Under the pieces are notes generated by a model that worked only from the letters and a program-made list of their open reading frames with translations, was not told the origin of the DNA and ran no database searches. The position numbers and the translations under genes are program-made. Shown in pieces: positions 9,315-16,394 of a DNA stretch of 64,000 nucleotides (positions within the stretch are counted from its first letter, which is position 1; each line of letters begins with the position of its first letter). Location of the stretch: positions 1-64,000 of the forward strand of contig NZ_AUJR01000009.1 in the NCBI RefSeq assembly GCF_000424325.1. Reading direction: 5' to 3'. Origin of the DNA: [Clostridium] clostridioforme AGR2157. GTDB taxonomy: Bacteria; Bacillota; Clostridia; Lachnospirales; Lachnospiraceae.

Positions 9315-9364
9315 AATAAGTCCATGAGTATGTAGCTGCATCGCATATTCACGGGCTTATTTTA
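9315..9364 (+). terminator. Terminator between rpoD and the sulfur operon
   Basis: Arms 9315-9332 and 9344-9361 pair over 18 positions with one mismatch and two G-U pairs, followed by TTT. It lies downstream of rpoD and of the leftward tcyP-like gene, and may serve rpoD. Confidence 0.6.
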
Positions 9365-9493
9365 GTGCGCCAAAAGCGTCACAGGGGCATTGTAGGGGAG
9401 CTCCGGTTTTGCGGCGTAAATCAAATCAAGCTTCTCCAGGGTAAAAGTACACTATTCCTATGTCTTTTTAATCACCTTCCATAACTCTTCATC

Positions 9494-10903
9494 TTATGAC
9501 CTTTTCTCCTGCTGATTCAGACTCATATCATTGTAAGCTGTCATATTCAAACTTTCCATATGTTTATCTACAACAAGCGCATTGGTCAGAGAACCCGTTA
9601 CATTGAGCATTGTTCTTGGCATGTCGATAATTGGGTCGATAGCCAGAATCGGACTTACCATTGCAAACTGTGCACCCATACCCACGCCAGACAGGCCTAC
9701 GGAAGCCGCCATAGTTGCAGTACCTGGAATACCTGCGATACCTAATGAACCGATGGTTACAACGAAGATTGTCATTACAATCATGGTAATATCGACTGGA
9801 GTTCCAGTTACGTTACATACATAGATAATCAACAGAGATGGAAAGATACCTGCACACCCTTGCATACCGGCAGTCGTGCCGAAACCAGCCACAAAGCTTG
9901 CCGTCCCTTGGTTTACCCCCAGTTTCTTAGTCAGAGTTTCAATCGTCATTGGAAGGCAGCCAACGCTAGAACGAGAGGTAAATGCCATTAACATTGTTGC
10001 GTAAGATTTCTTTACGTAAGTCATAGGATTCAAACCATTCACTGCCAGCAGGATTAGTTGGATTGTAAACTGCACGGCTGCTGCAACGTAAAGTGCGATG
10101 ATGAATTTACCAACCTCAAGGATAGAGGACAGACCTCTTTGAGCGATGGTATTTGCCAATAAAGCAATGACTGCCCATGGCATATAATCAAGAATCAGCA
10201 AAGCCATATTAATCATCGCTTTGTGAGCTGCATTAATCAGATGATACAATGGTTTTGCAGCCTCCTTGCTCTCATAATTTATCCACCAGATTGCTAGACC
10301 AAGAAAAGCAGAGAAAATAACAAGACCAATGATGTTGCTGTCTACCATAGCTCCAACAATATTTCCTGGAATTAGGTTCTTAATTGTGGTAGCTACAGGA
10401 GTGATTTCTTTTGCTGTTGCAGCACCTCCTTCAACTAAGGTGGCTCCCTTACCAACGCCAAACAGCATGCCAATCACAATGCCAGTTACAGAAGCAACCA
10501 AAACCATGCCCATAGTAATGATGATAGTATTCTTGACCAGTTGGCTCATGGCTTTACCCTGCTGCATGTTGATAATAACCTGCATGATTGAAATCATAAC
10601 AAGCGGAACTACAATCATCTTGATAAGGTTGATGTAACCGTTGCCGACCATTGCAAACCAAGTTGTTGTCTCTGCAACGAACGCAACATCCATTGGAGCA
10701 TCTGGAAAATTGGCAACAAACTGGATTGCCAGGCCTAATACCAAGCCAAGACCCGTGCCAACCATAACTACCACTGCAAAGTCCATATGTTTTTTGTGGT
10801 ATAAAACATGAATCAAATAGAATAGACCTACAAGAACTGCCAGAAAAACAATGGTCTTTATATCGCTTATCATTAAAAACTGCTTAAAAAATACGTTTTC
10901 CAT
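9494..10903 (-). CDS. tcyP: Sodium/dicarboxylate-family symporter, probably for L-cystine (TcyP type)
   Basis: This 469-residue membrane protein belongs to the DAACS family. It has about eight membrane segments plus the two re-entrant hairpins (region SSVGCLPMTIETL near 325, and the GCAGIFPS segment). The N-terminal layout with an early membrane helix, and the FGTTAGMQGCAG motif, match the TcyP/YhcL cystine branch better than glutamate or succinate carriers. The start at 10903 is chosen because AAAAGGAG lies 8 bases upstream; the in-frame ATG 48 bases earlier lacks such a site. It is the last gene of a leftward operon with a CoA-disulfide reductase and a C-S lyase, which supports cystine or a related sulfur compound as substrate. 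Substrate choice is an inference. Confidence 0.8.
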   Translation of the reverse strand: MENVFFKQFLMISDIKTIVFLAVLVGLFYLIHVLYHKKHMDFAVVVMVGTGLGLVLGLAIQFVANFPDAPMDVAFVAETTTWFAMVGNGYINLIKMIVVPLVMISIMQVIINMQQGKAMSQLVKNTIIITMGMVLVASVTGIVIGMLFGVGKGATLVEGGAATAKEITPVATTIKNLIPGNIVGAMVDSNIIGLVIFSAFLGLAIWWINYESKEAAKPLYHLINAAHKAMINMALLILDYMPWAVIALLANTIAQRGLSSILEVGKFIIALYVAAAVQFTIQLILLAVNGLNPMTYVKKSYATMLMAFTSRSSVGCLPMTIETLTKKLGVNQGTASFVAGFGTTAGMQGCAGIFPSLLIIYVCNVTGTPVDITMIVMTIFVVTIGSLGIAGIPGTATMAASVGLSGVGMGAQFAMVSPILAIDPIIDMPRTMLNVTGSLTNALVVDKHMESLNMTAYNDMSLNQQEKRS

Positions 10904-10994
10904 ACCCCTGACTCCTTTTCCTTCGTTTTTAATGTAATGTTCTGTACCCACACAGTTATTAGCAGTTACAGCTTCATCAACATAAATACAGCCA

Positions 10995-12692
10995 TTACAT
11001 AAAGTTATATTCTGTAAGTATTTTTTTCCGTCCAGTCGTTATATCTGTAAAGTATTCATAATAGCTTATTCCCAAAAACGATCCGGAAATATTGAAAATG
11101 TTGATAAAACCACAGCCCTTTAACGCCATAATAGCATTATAGCTTCTCTGGCTGGTCCTGCAATGTAAATATACGGGACGATTGTGTGGGATTTCAGAAG
11201 TCCTCTGCCTTATCTCTCCCAATGGGATGTTGACTGCACCAATAAGATGGCCTGCTTCAAATTCCTCATGGGTTCTTACATCAATGATACAGGCACCACT
11301 CTCTACTAGGTTTCTGACCTCACTTACATGTATCTGTTTGAAAACACCATGCAGAATGTTAAGACCTACCAGTGCAGCCAGATTTACTACATCTCTTGCC
11401 GTGCCAAACAAAGGGGAATAGCAAAGCTCCAATTCTTTTAAATCCTCCAGTGTACCGTTCATAGTAATCAAAGTGGCGATGACATCAATCCGTTTGTCCA
11501 CATTACCTTTTCCAATGGCCTGAGCGCCCAGGATTCTTCCAGTAGGCACTTCAAATACGAGCTTAAAATGGATAGGAGAACTATTTGGCATTAGTCCTAC
11601 TTTATCCATTGCAATGGTATAAACAGAATCGCAAGGTATATTATTCGCCTTTGCATTTTTTTCATTTAGTCCCGTGGCTGCTGCATTAAGTTCAAAAATT
11701 CTGACTGCACAGGAACCAATCACACCTTTATTAATCCCATGCATACCATACATGGCATCAGCAGCAGTCCTCGCCTGGCGCAAAGCTGGTCCTGCCAGAG
11801 GAAGCCTGACTGGCTTGTGTGTTAGGCCCTGGTACACCTCAATGGCATCTCCCACTGCATAAATATGTGGATCGCTGGTACGGAAATCTGGTGTAACCTT
11901 GATTGCGCCCGTTTCACCAATTTCCAGTCCGGCCTCTTTCGCAAGCGTAGTCTCAGGCAGTACTCCAATTGCAAGTACTACTACATCAGCCGGCAGTTCC
12001 CTCTCAGAGTTTAGGATTACCTTGTCTTCTGTGATAGCCTTTATACCATCTCTTAAAATTAATTTCACGTCATTATCACAGAGTTCCTTATGCAGGATTT
12101 GGCTCATATCATAATCAAAAGGATTCATAACCTGACCGGCTGCTTCTACTACAGAAACATTCTTTCCAGCCTTTTTAAGGTTCTCTGCCACTTCAAGACC
12201 AATAAAGCCTCCGCCAACTACAACCACATCGCAGATGTTCTCCCGGTTTAAATATCGATCTAGTTTAACAATATCGCTTACATTACGTACAGTGAATACG
12301 TGTGGAAGAGATACTCCTTTAATTAGCTTAGGGCAAATAGGGGCGGAACCAGGTGACAGAACCAATTCATCATAAGCCTCTTCATATTTCTGACCCGTGA
12401 TTCGATTGTTCACCTGAATCTTTCTGCGGACACGGTCTATACCGCACACCTCATTGTTGATTCGCACATCGATATTGTAAGAAGTCTTAAAGTCTTCCGG
12501 TGTCATCAGTGTGAGATTATCTTTATCCTCCACAGTTCTACTCAAATAGTAGGGAAGGGCACAGTTGGAGAAGGATACATGCTCTCCTTTCTCAAATATG
12601 GTAATGCACGCATCTGCATCCAGACGCCTAACTCTGGCTGCTACAGAGGCGCCACCAGCAACTCCCCCTACAACCAGCACACGTTTTCCCAT
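10995..12692 (-). CDS. cdr: CoA-disulfide reductase / NADH oxidase-like flavoprotein with C-terminal rhodanese domain
   Basis: This 565-residue flavoprotein has an FAD motif at the N-terminus (VVGGVAGGASVAARVRR) and a single redox cysteine, Cys44, in SFSNCALPYY, as in CoA-disulfide reductases. A second Rossmann motif (VVVGGGFIGLEVAENL) is near residue 155. The last ~100 residues are a rhodanese domain with active-site Cys511 in HCRTSQR. Fused reductase-rhodanese enzymes of this kind reduce CoA persulfides or polysulfides with NAD(P)H. The start at 12692 has AAAGGAAG 7 bases upstream; an earlier in-frame ATG at 12716 lacks one. The position between a cystine symporter and a C-S lyase suggests that it handles persulfide sulfur released from cystine. 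Confidence 0.88.
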   Translation of the reverse strand: MGKRVLVVGGVAGGASVAARVRRLDADACITIFEKGEHVSFSNCALPYYLSRTVEDKDNLTLMTPEDFKTSYNIDVRINNEVCGIDRVRRKIQVNNRITGQKYEEAYDELVLSPGSAPICPKLIKGVSLPHVFTVRNVSDIVKLDRYLNRENICDVVVVGGGFIGLEVAENLKKAGKNVSVVEAAGQVMNPFDYDMSQILHKELCDNDVKLILRDGIKAITEDKVILNSERELPADVVVLAIGVLPETTLAKEAGLEIGETGAIKVTPDFRTSDPHIYAVGDAIEVYQGLTHKPVRLPLAGPALRQARTAADAMYGMHGINKGVIGSCAVRIFELNAAATGLNEKNAKANNIPCDSVYTIAMDKVGLMPNSSPIHFKLVFEVPTGRILGAQAIGKGNVDKRIDVIATLITMNGTLEDLKELELCYSPLFGTARDVVNLAALVGLNILHGVFKQIHVSEVRNLVESGACIIDVRTHEEFEAGHLIGAVNIPLGEIRQRTSEIPHNRPVYLHCRTSQRSYNAIMALKGCGFINIFNISGSFLGISYYEYFTDITTGRKKILTEYNFM

Positions 12693-12755
12693 GTTTTCAC
12701 TTCCTTTACAATTCAATTATACTGTTGTTATTTCTATCAGATACGAAAATGGTAA

Positions 12756-13940
12756 TCATAGTGCTTTGATGTTTGTAACGATACTCTCCACAGCAGTCCT
12801 GATATTTTTTGTATCTGTTGCAAGGTTAATACGTATAAAACCATGTCCTGTAAAGCTGAACCATTCCCCCACATCACAAGCCAGACGGCATTTATTCTGG
12901 ATAAAGCTTGCTGTTTCTTTTTCAGGCACATAGCTGCGTAAATCAAGCCATGAAAGGTAAGTTCCCTCAAGAGGTGTCACCACAACATCAGGAAGCTCCT
13001 TGGCAAATTCCAGCTTCATATAGTTATAATTATGACAAATCAGTGATTTTACGTTTTCAAACCACTCTTCGCCATTACGAAATGCGGCTTCCATACCTGT
13101 AACTCCCAACAAGTTAACTTCCGGAGAGCCTATACTCTTTATATAGGCATCATAGGTTTCCATCAGCTTCCTGTCGTAAATAATCACATGAGAGTGAATT
13201 AAACCGGCTAAGTTGAAAGTTTTAGATCCGGAATTTAGGATAATCAGCATATCCCTATATTTTCCGCCCTTAACAATAGCTGAAGATATGAAAGGAATTT
13301 CTCCATATGTAAAATCCTGGTGAATCTCATCTGACACTACCAGCACTCCATGTCTGTGGCAGATATCTAACATAGCATTCAGTTCTTCTTCTGACCATAC
13401 GCGGCACACAGGGTTATGCGGTGAACACAGTATGAACATCTCTACATTGTTATCTGATATTTCTTTTTCGAACTTGTCAAGATTGAGGCTGTAATGGCCC
13501 TTGTTATTATCCAGGTCACATGTTACCAGCTTTCTTCCGGTGTTCAGTATTGCATCATAGAATGGATAATATACAGGAGGGCAGATTATTATGGATGCAT
13601 TTTCCTTAGTATATGCTCTTATTGCAGCATACAGTGAGCCTACCACGCCTGTGGCAAACCGTACATTTTCTTTGACCAAATCTATACCATGATGTTTCTT
13701 TTGCCATGCAAAAAATGCATCATAATAGGAATCTTCTACTTTACCATAGCCAAACACACCGTGTTCCACACGCTTTGTCAGTGCTTCACGGACTGCTGCC
13801 GGCGATTGAATCTCCATATCAGCGACCCATAACGGAAGCAAATCAGCATCTCCGAAGATTTCCTGCAGTGAGTCCCACTTTAAAGTGCCGGTGCCCCTTC
13901 GCTCAACACAATTTTCTCTACAGAACTTTTCAAAATCCAT
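12756..13940 (-). CDS. patB: PatB/MalY-type C-S lyase (PLP-dependent)
   Basis: This 394-residue fold-type I aminotransferase-like enzyme is of the MalY/PatB class, which cleaves the C-S bond of cystathionine, cystine or cysteine to give pyruvate, ammonia and a thiol or persulfide. The N-terminus has the family signature WVADMEIQSP, then SPHNPVCRVW, an SDEIHQDF segment with the PLP-ring aspartate, and the Schiff-base Lys240 in SGSKTFNLAG. The start at 13940 has AAAGGTGG 7 bases upstream. It is the first gene of the leftward operon, with a strong promoter 50-80 bases away. The substrate is not fixed by sequence; the neighbouring cystine-type symporter favours cystine. Confidence 0.88.
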   Translation of the reverse strand: MDFEKFCRENCVERRGTGTLKWDSLQEIFGDADLLPLWVADMEIQSPAAVREALTKRVEHGVFGYGKVEDSYYDAFFAWQKKHHGIDLVKENVRFATGVVGSLYAAIRAYTKENASIIICPPVYYPFYDAILNTGRKLVTCDLDNNKGHYSLNLDKFEKEISDNNVEMFILCSPHNPVCRVWSEEELNAMLDICHRHGVLVVSDEIHQDFTYGEIPFISSAIVKGGKYRDMLIILNSGSKTFNLAGLIHSHVIIYDRKLMETYDAYIKSIGSPEVNLLGVTGMEAAFRNGEEWFENVKSLICHNYNYMKLEFAKELPDVVVTPLEGTYLSWLDLRSYVPEKETASFIQNKCRLACDVGEWFSFTGHGFIRINLATDTKNIRTAVESIVTNIKAL

Positions 13941-13971
13941 CCAGATACCACCTTTCTGACACATATAATAT

Positions 13972-14019
13972 AGTTTCGAAACTGAACAATATTATATTAT
14001 ATATTGTGCTTATTGTCAA
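13972..14019 (-). promoter_or_regulatory. Promoter and likely operators of the patB-cdr-tcyP operon
   Basis: On the minus strand TTGACA (14019-14014) and TATAAT (13996-13991) are 17 bases apart, a near-perfect sigma-A promoter. The perfect palindrome AGTTTCGAAACT (13972-13983) overlaps the expected start point, and the near-palindrome CAATATTATATTATATATTG covers the -10. Either could bind the divergently encoded MarR protein; that is inferred from position. Confidence 0.75.
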
Positions 14020-14227
14020 TATATCAAGTTATAAAAGTTAATAATTAGCTGTTTTACACATAGAAAATCTAGTTTTGACTTAATATTGTTTTGTTAATTA
14101 ACTATTATAAGAGAATGGCTTGCATTGAACACCGTAAAATATCGTACAGGACTTTCTGATGCTTTTTCGTTCCTGTTTGGAACGGCAGTAGGATGGTCTA
14201 TCTTTCTGTCCCTCTCGGATACCGTAT

Positions 14228-14488
14228 GTGGCAAAAAGAGTATCCAAGCTAAAGCTTGCGGCATCGAAAGATCTGGTCTCCATTGTGGATGAATATCCCA
14301 ATCTGGATGTGAGCTGCAATGCAAGGTATGACTCTGTCATGTATGATCTTGCCCCTGAGCCAACAGGGAAAAGAGGAAGACCGGCAAAACATGGAAAACG
14401 TCTTTCACCAGAGGTCGATTTTACACTTTCCAACGAGAAGATTGGTAATTATTACTTGGGACACGCAGAGCTGTTTCAAATGCTTTGA
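14228..14488 (+). pseudogene. Transposase fragment
   Basis: An 86-residue frame with no good ribosome site contains LKLAASKDLVSIVD, a YDLAPEPTGKRGRPAKHGKRL stretch and LSNEKIGNYYLGH. A short 'TGKRGRPxKxGxxL' basic segment is common in the middle of DDE transposases of Clostridia. The rest of the transposase is missing on both sides, so this is a degraded insertion sequence. The family (IS701/IS4-like) is a guess. Confidence 0.55.
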
Positions 14489-14552
14489 AACGGCTTATTC
14501 AGCAACGGTTCAATTATTTATGAAAGTTGTAAAGTGGTGTTGTTTTAAAATC

Positions 14553-14581
14553 TTGCAACATAATTTTAAATATGATATTAT
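14553..14581 (+). promoter_or_regulatory. Promoter of the MarR gene
   Basis: TTGCAA (14553-14558) and TATTAT (14576-14581) are 17 bases apart, placing the start about 40 bases before the MarR start codon. Confidence 0.6.
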
Positions 14582-14629
14582 TGATAATGTCTTAAATAGT
14601 ATGAATATGTAAGAATAAAAGGAGTTTAT

Positions 14630-15106
14630 ATGACCCACTTTACAGACATTGACAATGCATACCGCAAGATAACCGCTAGGGCCAATATGCTGTATGAGTT
14701 TGTAATTTTATATCACAATTATATCTATGGAAAACACACCTATGAGGCTGAAAATTGCAATATGATGCAAATACACACTCTTACCTTTATTGATGATTGT
14801 CCCGGTATTACAGCTACCCAGTTATCTAAAATTTGGCACAAAAGCAAGAGTGCCATATCACAGACCATCAAAAAGCTAATCGAATCCGGATATGTAGAAA
14901 AGCGTTATATGGAAAACAATGAAAAAACGGCCCGTTTATATGTGACCGAAAAAGGAAAACGGCTTTCCAGTGTTCACAAAGCATATGATATCGCAGATAT
15001 TACACAAACTACAGCCTATCTTATCGAACAATGCAGCGAGGCTGATTTAGAGGCCTTTTATCGAATCGTTGAACAATACACCAAACTTCTCAAAGAGGAA
15101 CTGTAA
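14630..15106 (+). CDS. MarR-family transcriptional regulator
   Basis: This 158-residue protein has the winged helix-turn-helix of the MarR family at about residues 50-105: ITATQLSKIWHKSKSAISQ as recognition region, then the wing KRYMENNEKTARLYVTEKGK. Flanking helices should form the dimer. AAAAGGAG provides the ribosome site. It is transcribed away from the patB operon across a ~690-base spacer that holds a transposase remnant, so regulation of that operon is plausible but unproven. Cys43 lies near the start of the DNA-binding domain; whether it senses thiol or persulfide state cannot be read from sequence. Confidence 0.85.
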   Translation: MTHFTDIDNAYRKITARANMLYEFVILYHNYIYGKHTYEAENCNMMQIHTLTFIDDCPGITATQLSKIWHKSKSAISQTIKKLIESGYVEKRYMENNEKTARLYVTEKGKRLSSVHKAYDIADITQTTAYLIEQCSEADLEAFYRIVEQYTKLLKEEL

Positions 15107-15412
15107 CCTGGATTTGGAGTCCCCACCCCCATCTTTTTTATTTTAAGACGAATACAGTGCTTTTTCGAAACTGCGGAAAAAGTATAGGGATAAGTTCGGG
15201 AGATATCCGGTTGCCATAGTAATTGCATATTGTGTCAAAACTCGGCTTCTTATCTGGTAAATATTACTAACCCGTGAGTTTTGCGCTCTGTTTATAAGTG
15301 GTCATAAGTCGTCAAAACCTTGTAAATACGTTGTTTTTTGGAATCCAAATACATCTAAATAAGTCTAAGTAGTTTCATTTGACAACTACATCTAAAAATG
15401 GAGGTAATACTA
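15107..15412. other. AT-rich intergenic region
   Basis: No gene is seen. CAAAACTC (15236-15243) and GAGTTTTG (15276-15283) can pair around a long loop. TTTCGAAACTG at 15163-15173 repeats the core of the palindrome in the patB promoter. TACATCTAAA occurs twice (about 15349 and 15387). These may be traces of insertion or deletion. Confidence 0.4.
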
Positions 15413-15461
15413 TTGACGTACAGAATAATGTACGTTATAATATAAGTACAGAAAACTGTAC
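15413..15461 (+). promoter_or_regulatory. Promoter and paired operators of the toxin-antitoxin operon
   Basis: TTGACG (15413-15418) and TATAAT (15436-15441) are 17 bases apart. Two inverted repeats bracket the -10: ACGTAC-8 bases-GTACGT (15416-15435) and GTACAG-4 bases-CTGTAC (15446-15461). Both carry TGTAC/GTACA-type half sites, as expected for YefM-type autoregulation. Confidence 0.8.
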
Positions 15462-15474
15462 GGAGGTGAACGCT

Positions 15475-15741
15475 ATGTTGGCAGTGAATTATACAAATCT
15501 AAGAGATAATATGAAAACCTATATGGATAAAGTCACAGATGATTACGAAACCATGATTGTTACGAGGAAAGATAACAAGAATGTGGTGATGTTATCAGAG
15601 GAATCATATAATAATCTAATGGAAAACATTCATGTTATGGGAAATAAGGCAAATTACGATTGGTTGATGGAATCTAAAGCACAGTTGGACAGCGGGAAAA
15701 TAGCCATCCATAATCTTGAAGAGGTAAGTGCTGATGAATAA
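15475..15741 (+). CDS. yefM: Antitoxin of the Phd/YefM family
   Basis: This 88-residue antitoxin starts at ATG 15475, which has GGAGGTG 6 bases upstream. Upstream in-frame codons would overlap the promoter. The N-terminal Phd/YefM DNA-binding fold is visible (VNYTNLRDNMKTYMDKV, then VTRKDNKNVVMLSEESYN). The C-terminal helix, which normally wraps the toxin, follows. It overlaps the YoeB gene by 8 bases, the usual coupled arrangement. It should repress its own promoter, alone and in complex with YoeB. Confidence 0.92.
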   Translation: MLAVNYTNLRDNMKTYMDKVTDDYETMIVTRKDNKNVVMLSEESYNNLMENIHVMGNKANYDWLMESKAQLDSGKIAIHNLEEVSADE

Positions 15742-15997
15742 AGTCTTTACAGAAAATGGATGGAAGGATTATGTATATTGGCAGACCGAAGATCGTAAGA
15801 CTTTAAGAAAGATAAACCAATTGATTGAAGATATTTGCAGGAACGGAAATGAAGGAGTTGGAAAACCAGAGCCTTTAAGCGGAAATTTAGCAGGGTTTTG
15901 GAGCAGAAGAATAAATGATAAAGATAGGATTATCTATAAGATAGACGAAGAGAATGTTTATATATTGGCCTGTAGATACCATTATAGTGATAAATAA
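15734..15997 (+). CDS. yoeB: YoeB-type mRNA-cleaving toxin
   Basis: YoeB (87 residues) is a ribosome-dependent endoribonuclease that cuts mRNA in the A site. The start at 15734 is chosen because GAGGTAA precedes it and it overlaps the antitoxin stop. The family hallmarks are present: W (YWQTEDRKTLRKIN), the GKPEPLSG loop with the catalytic glutamate, RRINDKDRIIY with the catalytic arginine, and the C-terminal HYSDK carrying the catalytic His-Tyr pair. The toxin therefore looks intact. A terminator follows within 15 bases. Confidence 0.93.
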   Translation: MNKVFTENGWKDYVYWQTEDRKTLRKINQLIEDICRNGNEGVGKPEPLSGNLAGFWSRRINDKDRIIYKIDEENVYILACRYHYSDK

Positions 15998-16010
15998 TTG
16001 CCATTAATAT

Positions 16011-16054
16011 AGAAGGAACAGGTTTCCAACATGGAAATACGGTTCCTTCTTTTA
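16011..16054 (+). terminator. Terminator of yefM-yoeB
   Basis: AGAAGGAAC (16011-16019) pairs with GTTCCTTCT (16042-16050), with a further TTTCC/GGAAA inner stem, followed by TTT. Confidence 0.8.
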
Positions 16055-16168
16055 CTGTCTGTAGCATCAAATCAGTTCTATGCCTATAATGAAATTATTT
16101 TAAATGTAAATGGAGAGGTCTATGGAGGAGCGCAAGAAAAATGGACAAATTAAATGGCACAATTATGG

Positions 16169-16193
16169 AAATGGTGTAAAAGTGGTGTAAAAT
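16169..16193. repeat. Right copy of the repeat flanking the AT-rich block
   Basis: AAATGGTGTAAAA-GTGGTGTAAAAT matches 9244-9270 apart from a small length difference. It lies between the toxin-antitoxin terminator and the htpG control region. A short upstream frame from ATG 16123 ends in NGVKVV within the repeat; no gene can be claimed. The 16055-16168 interval is otherwise empty. Confidence 0.5.
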
Positions 16194-16263
16194 ATTTTAG
16201 TAGATTTTACGAACCTGGAAAATGTAGTAAATACAAGGAAATTTTGATTTAAAAACGAGATTA

Positions 16264-16290
16264 TTAGCACTCAACAAAAATGAGTGCTAG
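16264..16290 (+). promoter_or_regulatory. CIRCE operator (HrcA binding site)
   Basis: TTAGCACTC, nine spacer bases, then GAGTGCTAG: the CIRCE inverted repeat with one change in the last base. It lies directly upstream of the htpG promoter, so HrcA should repress htpG until heat or misfolding stress. Confidence 0.92.
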
Positions 16291-16297
16291 TTTTTTG

Positions 16298-16326
16298 TTG
16301 ACATTTTATTCGTCTCGTACTAAAAT
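16298..16326 (+). promoter_or_regulatory. Promoter of htpG
   Basis: TTGACA (16298-16303) and TAAAAT (16321-16326) with a 17-base spacer, just after CIRCE. Confidence 0.8.
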
Positions 16327-16394
16327 GTAGTTTGTGAGTAAACATTGCAAAACATGAAGAACTAATTATTATATAAGAAAGAGGCGGATAAAAG

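Noticed and set aside
9560-9824. Plus-strand frames opposite the tcyP-like gene
   Set aside because: They are complementary to conserved membrane segments of the symporter and have no start signals.
15107-15412. Possible attachment site or recombinase gene remnant
   Set aside because: Only short repeats and AT-rich sequence are present; no frame resembles a recombinase.
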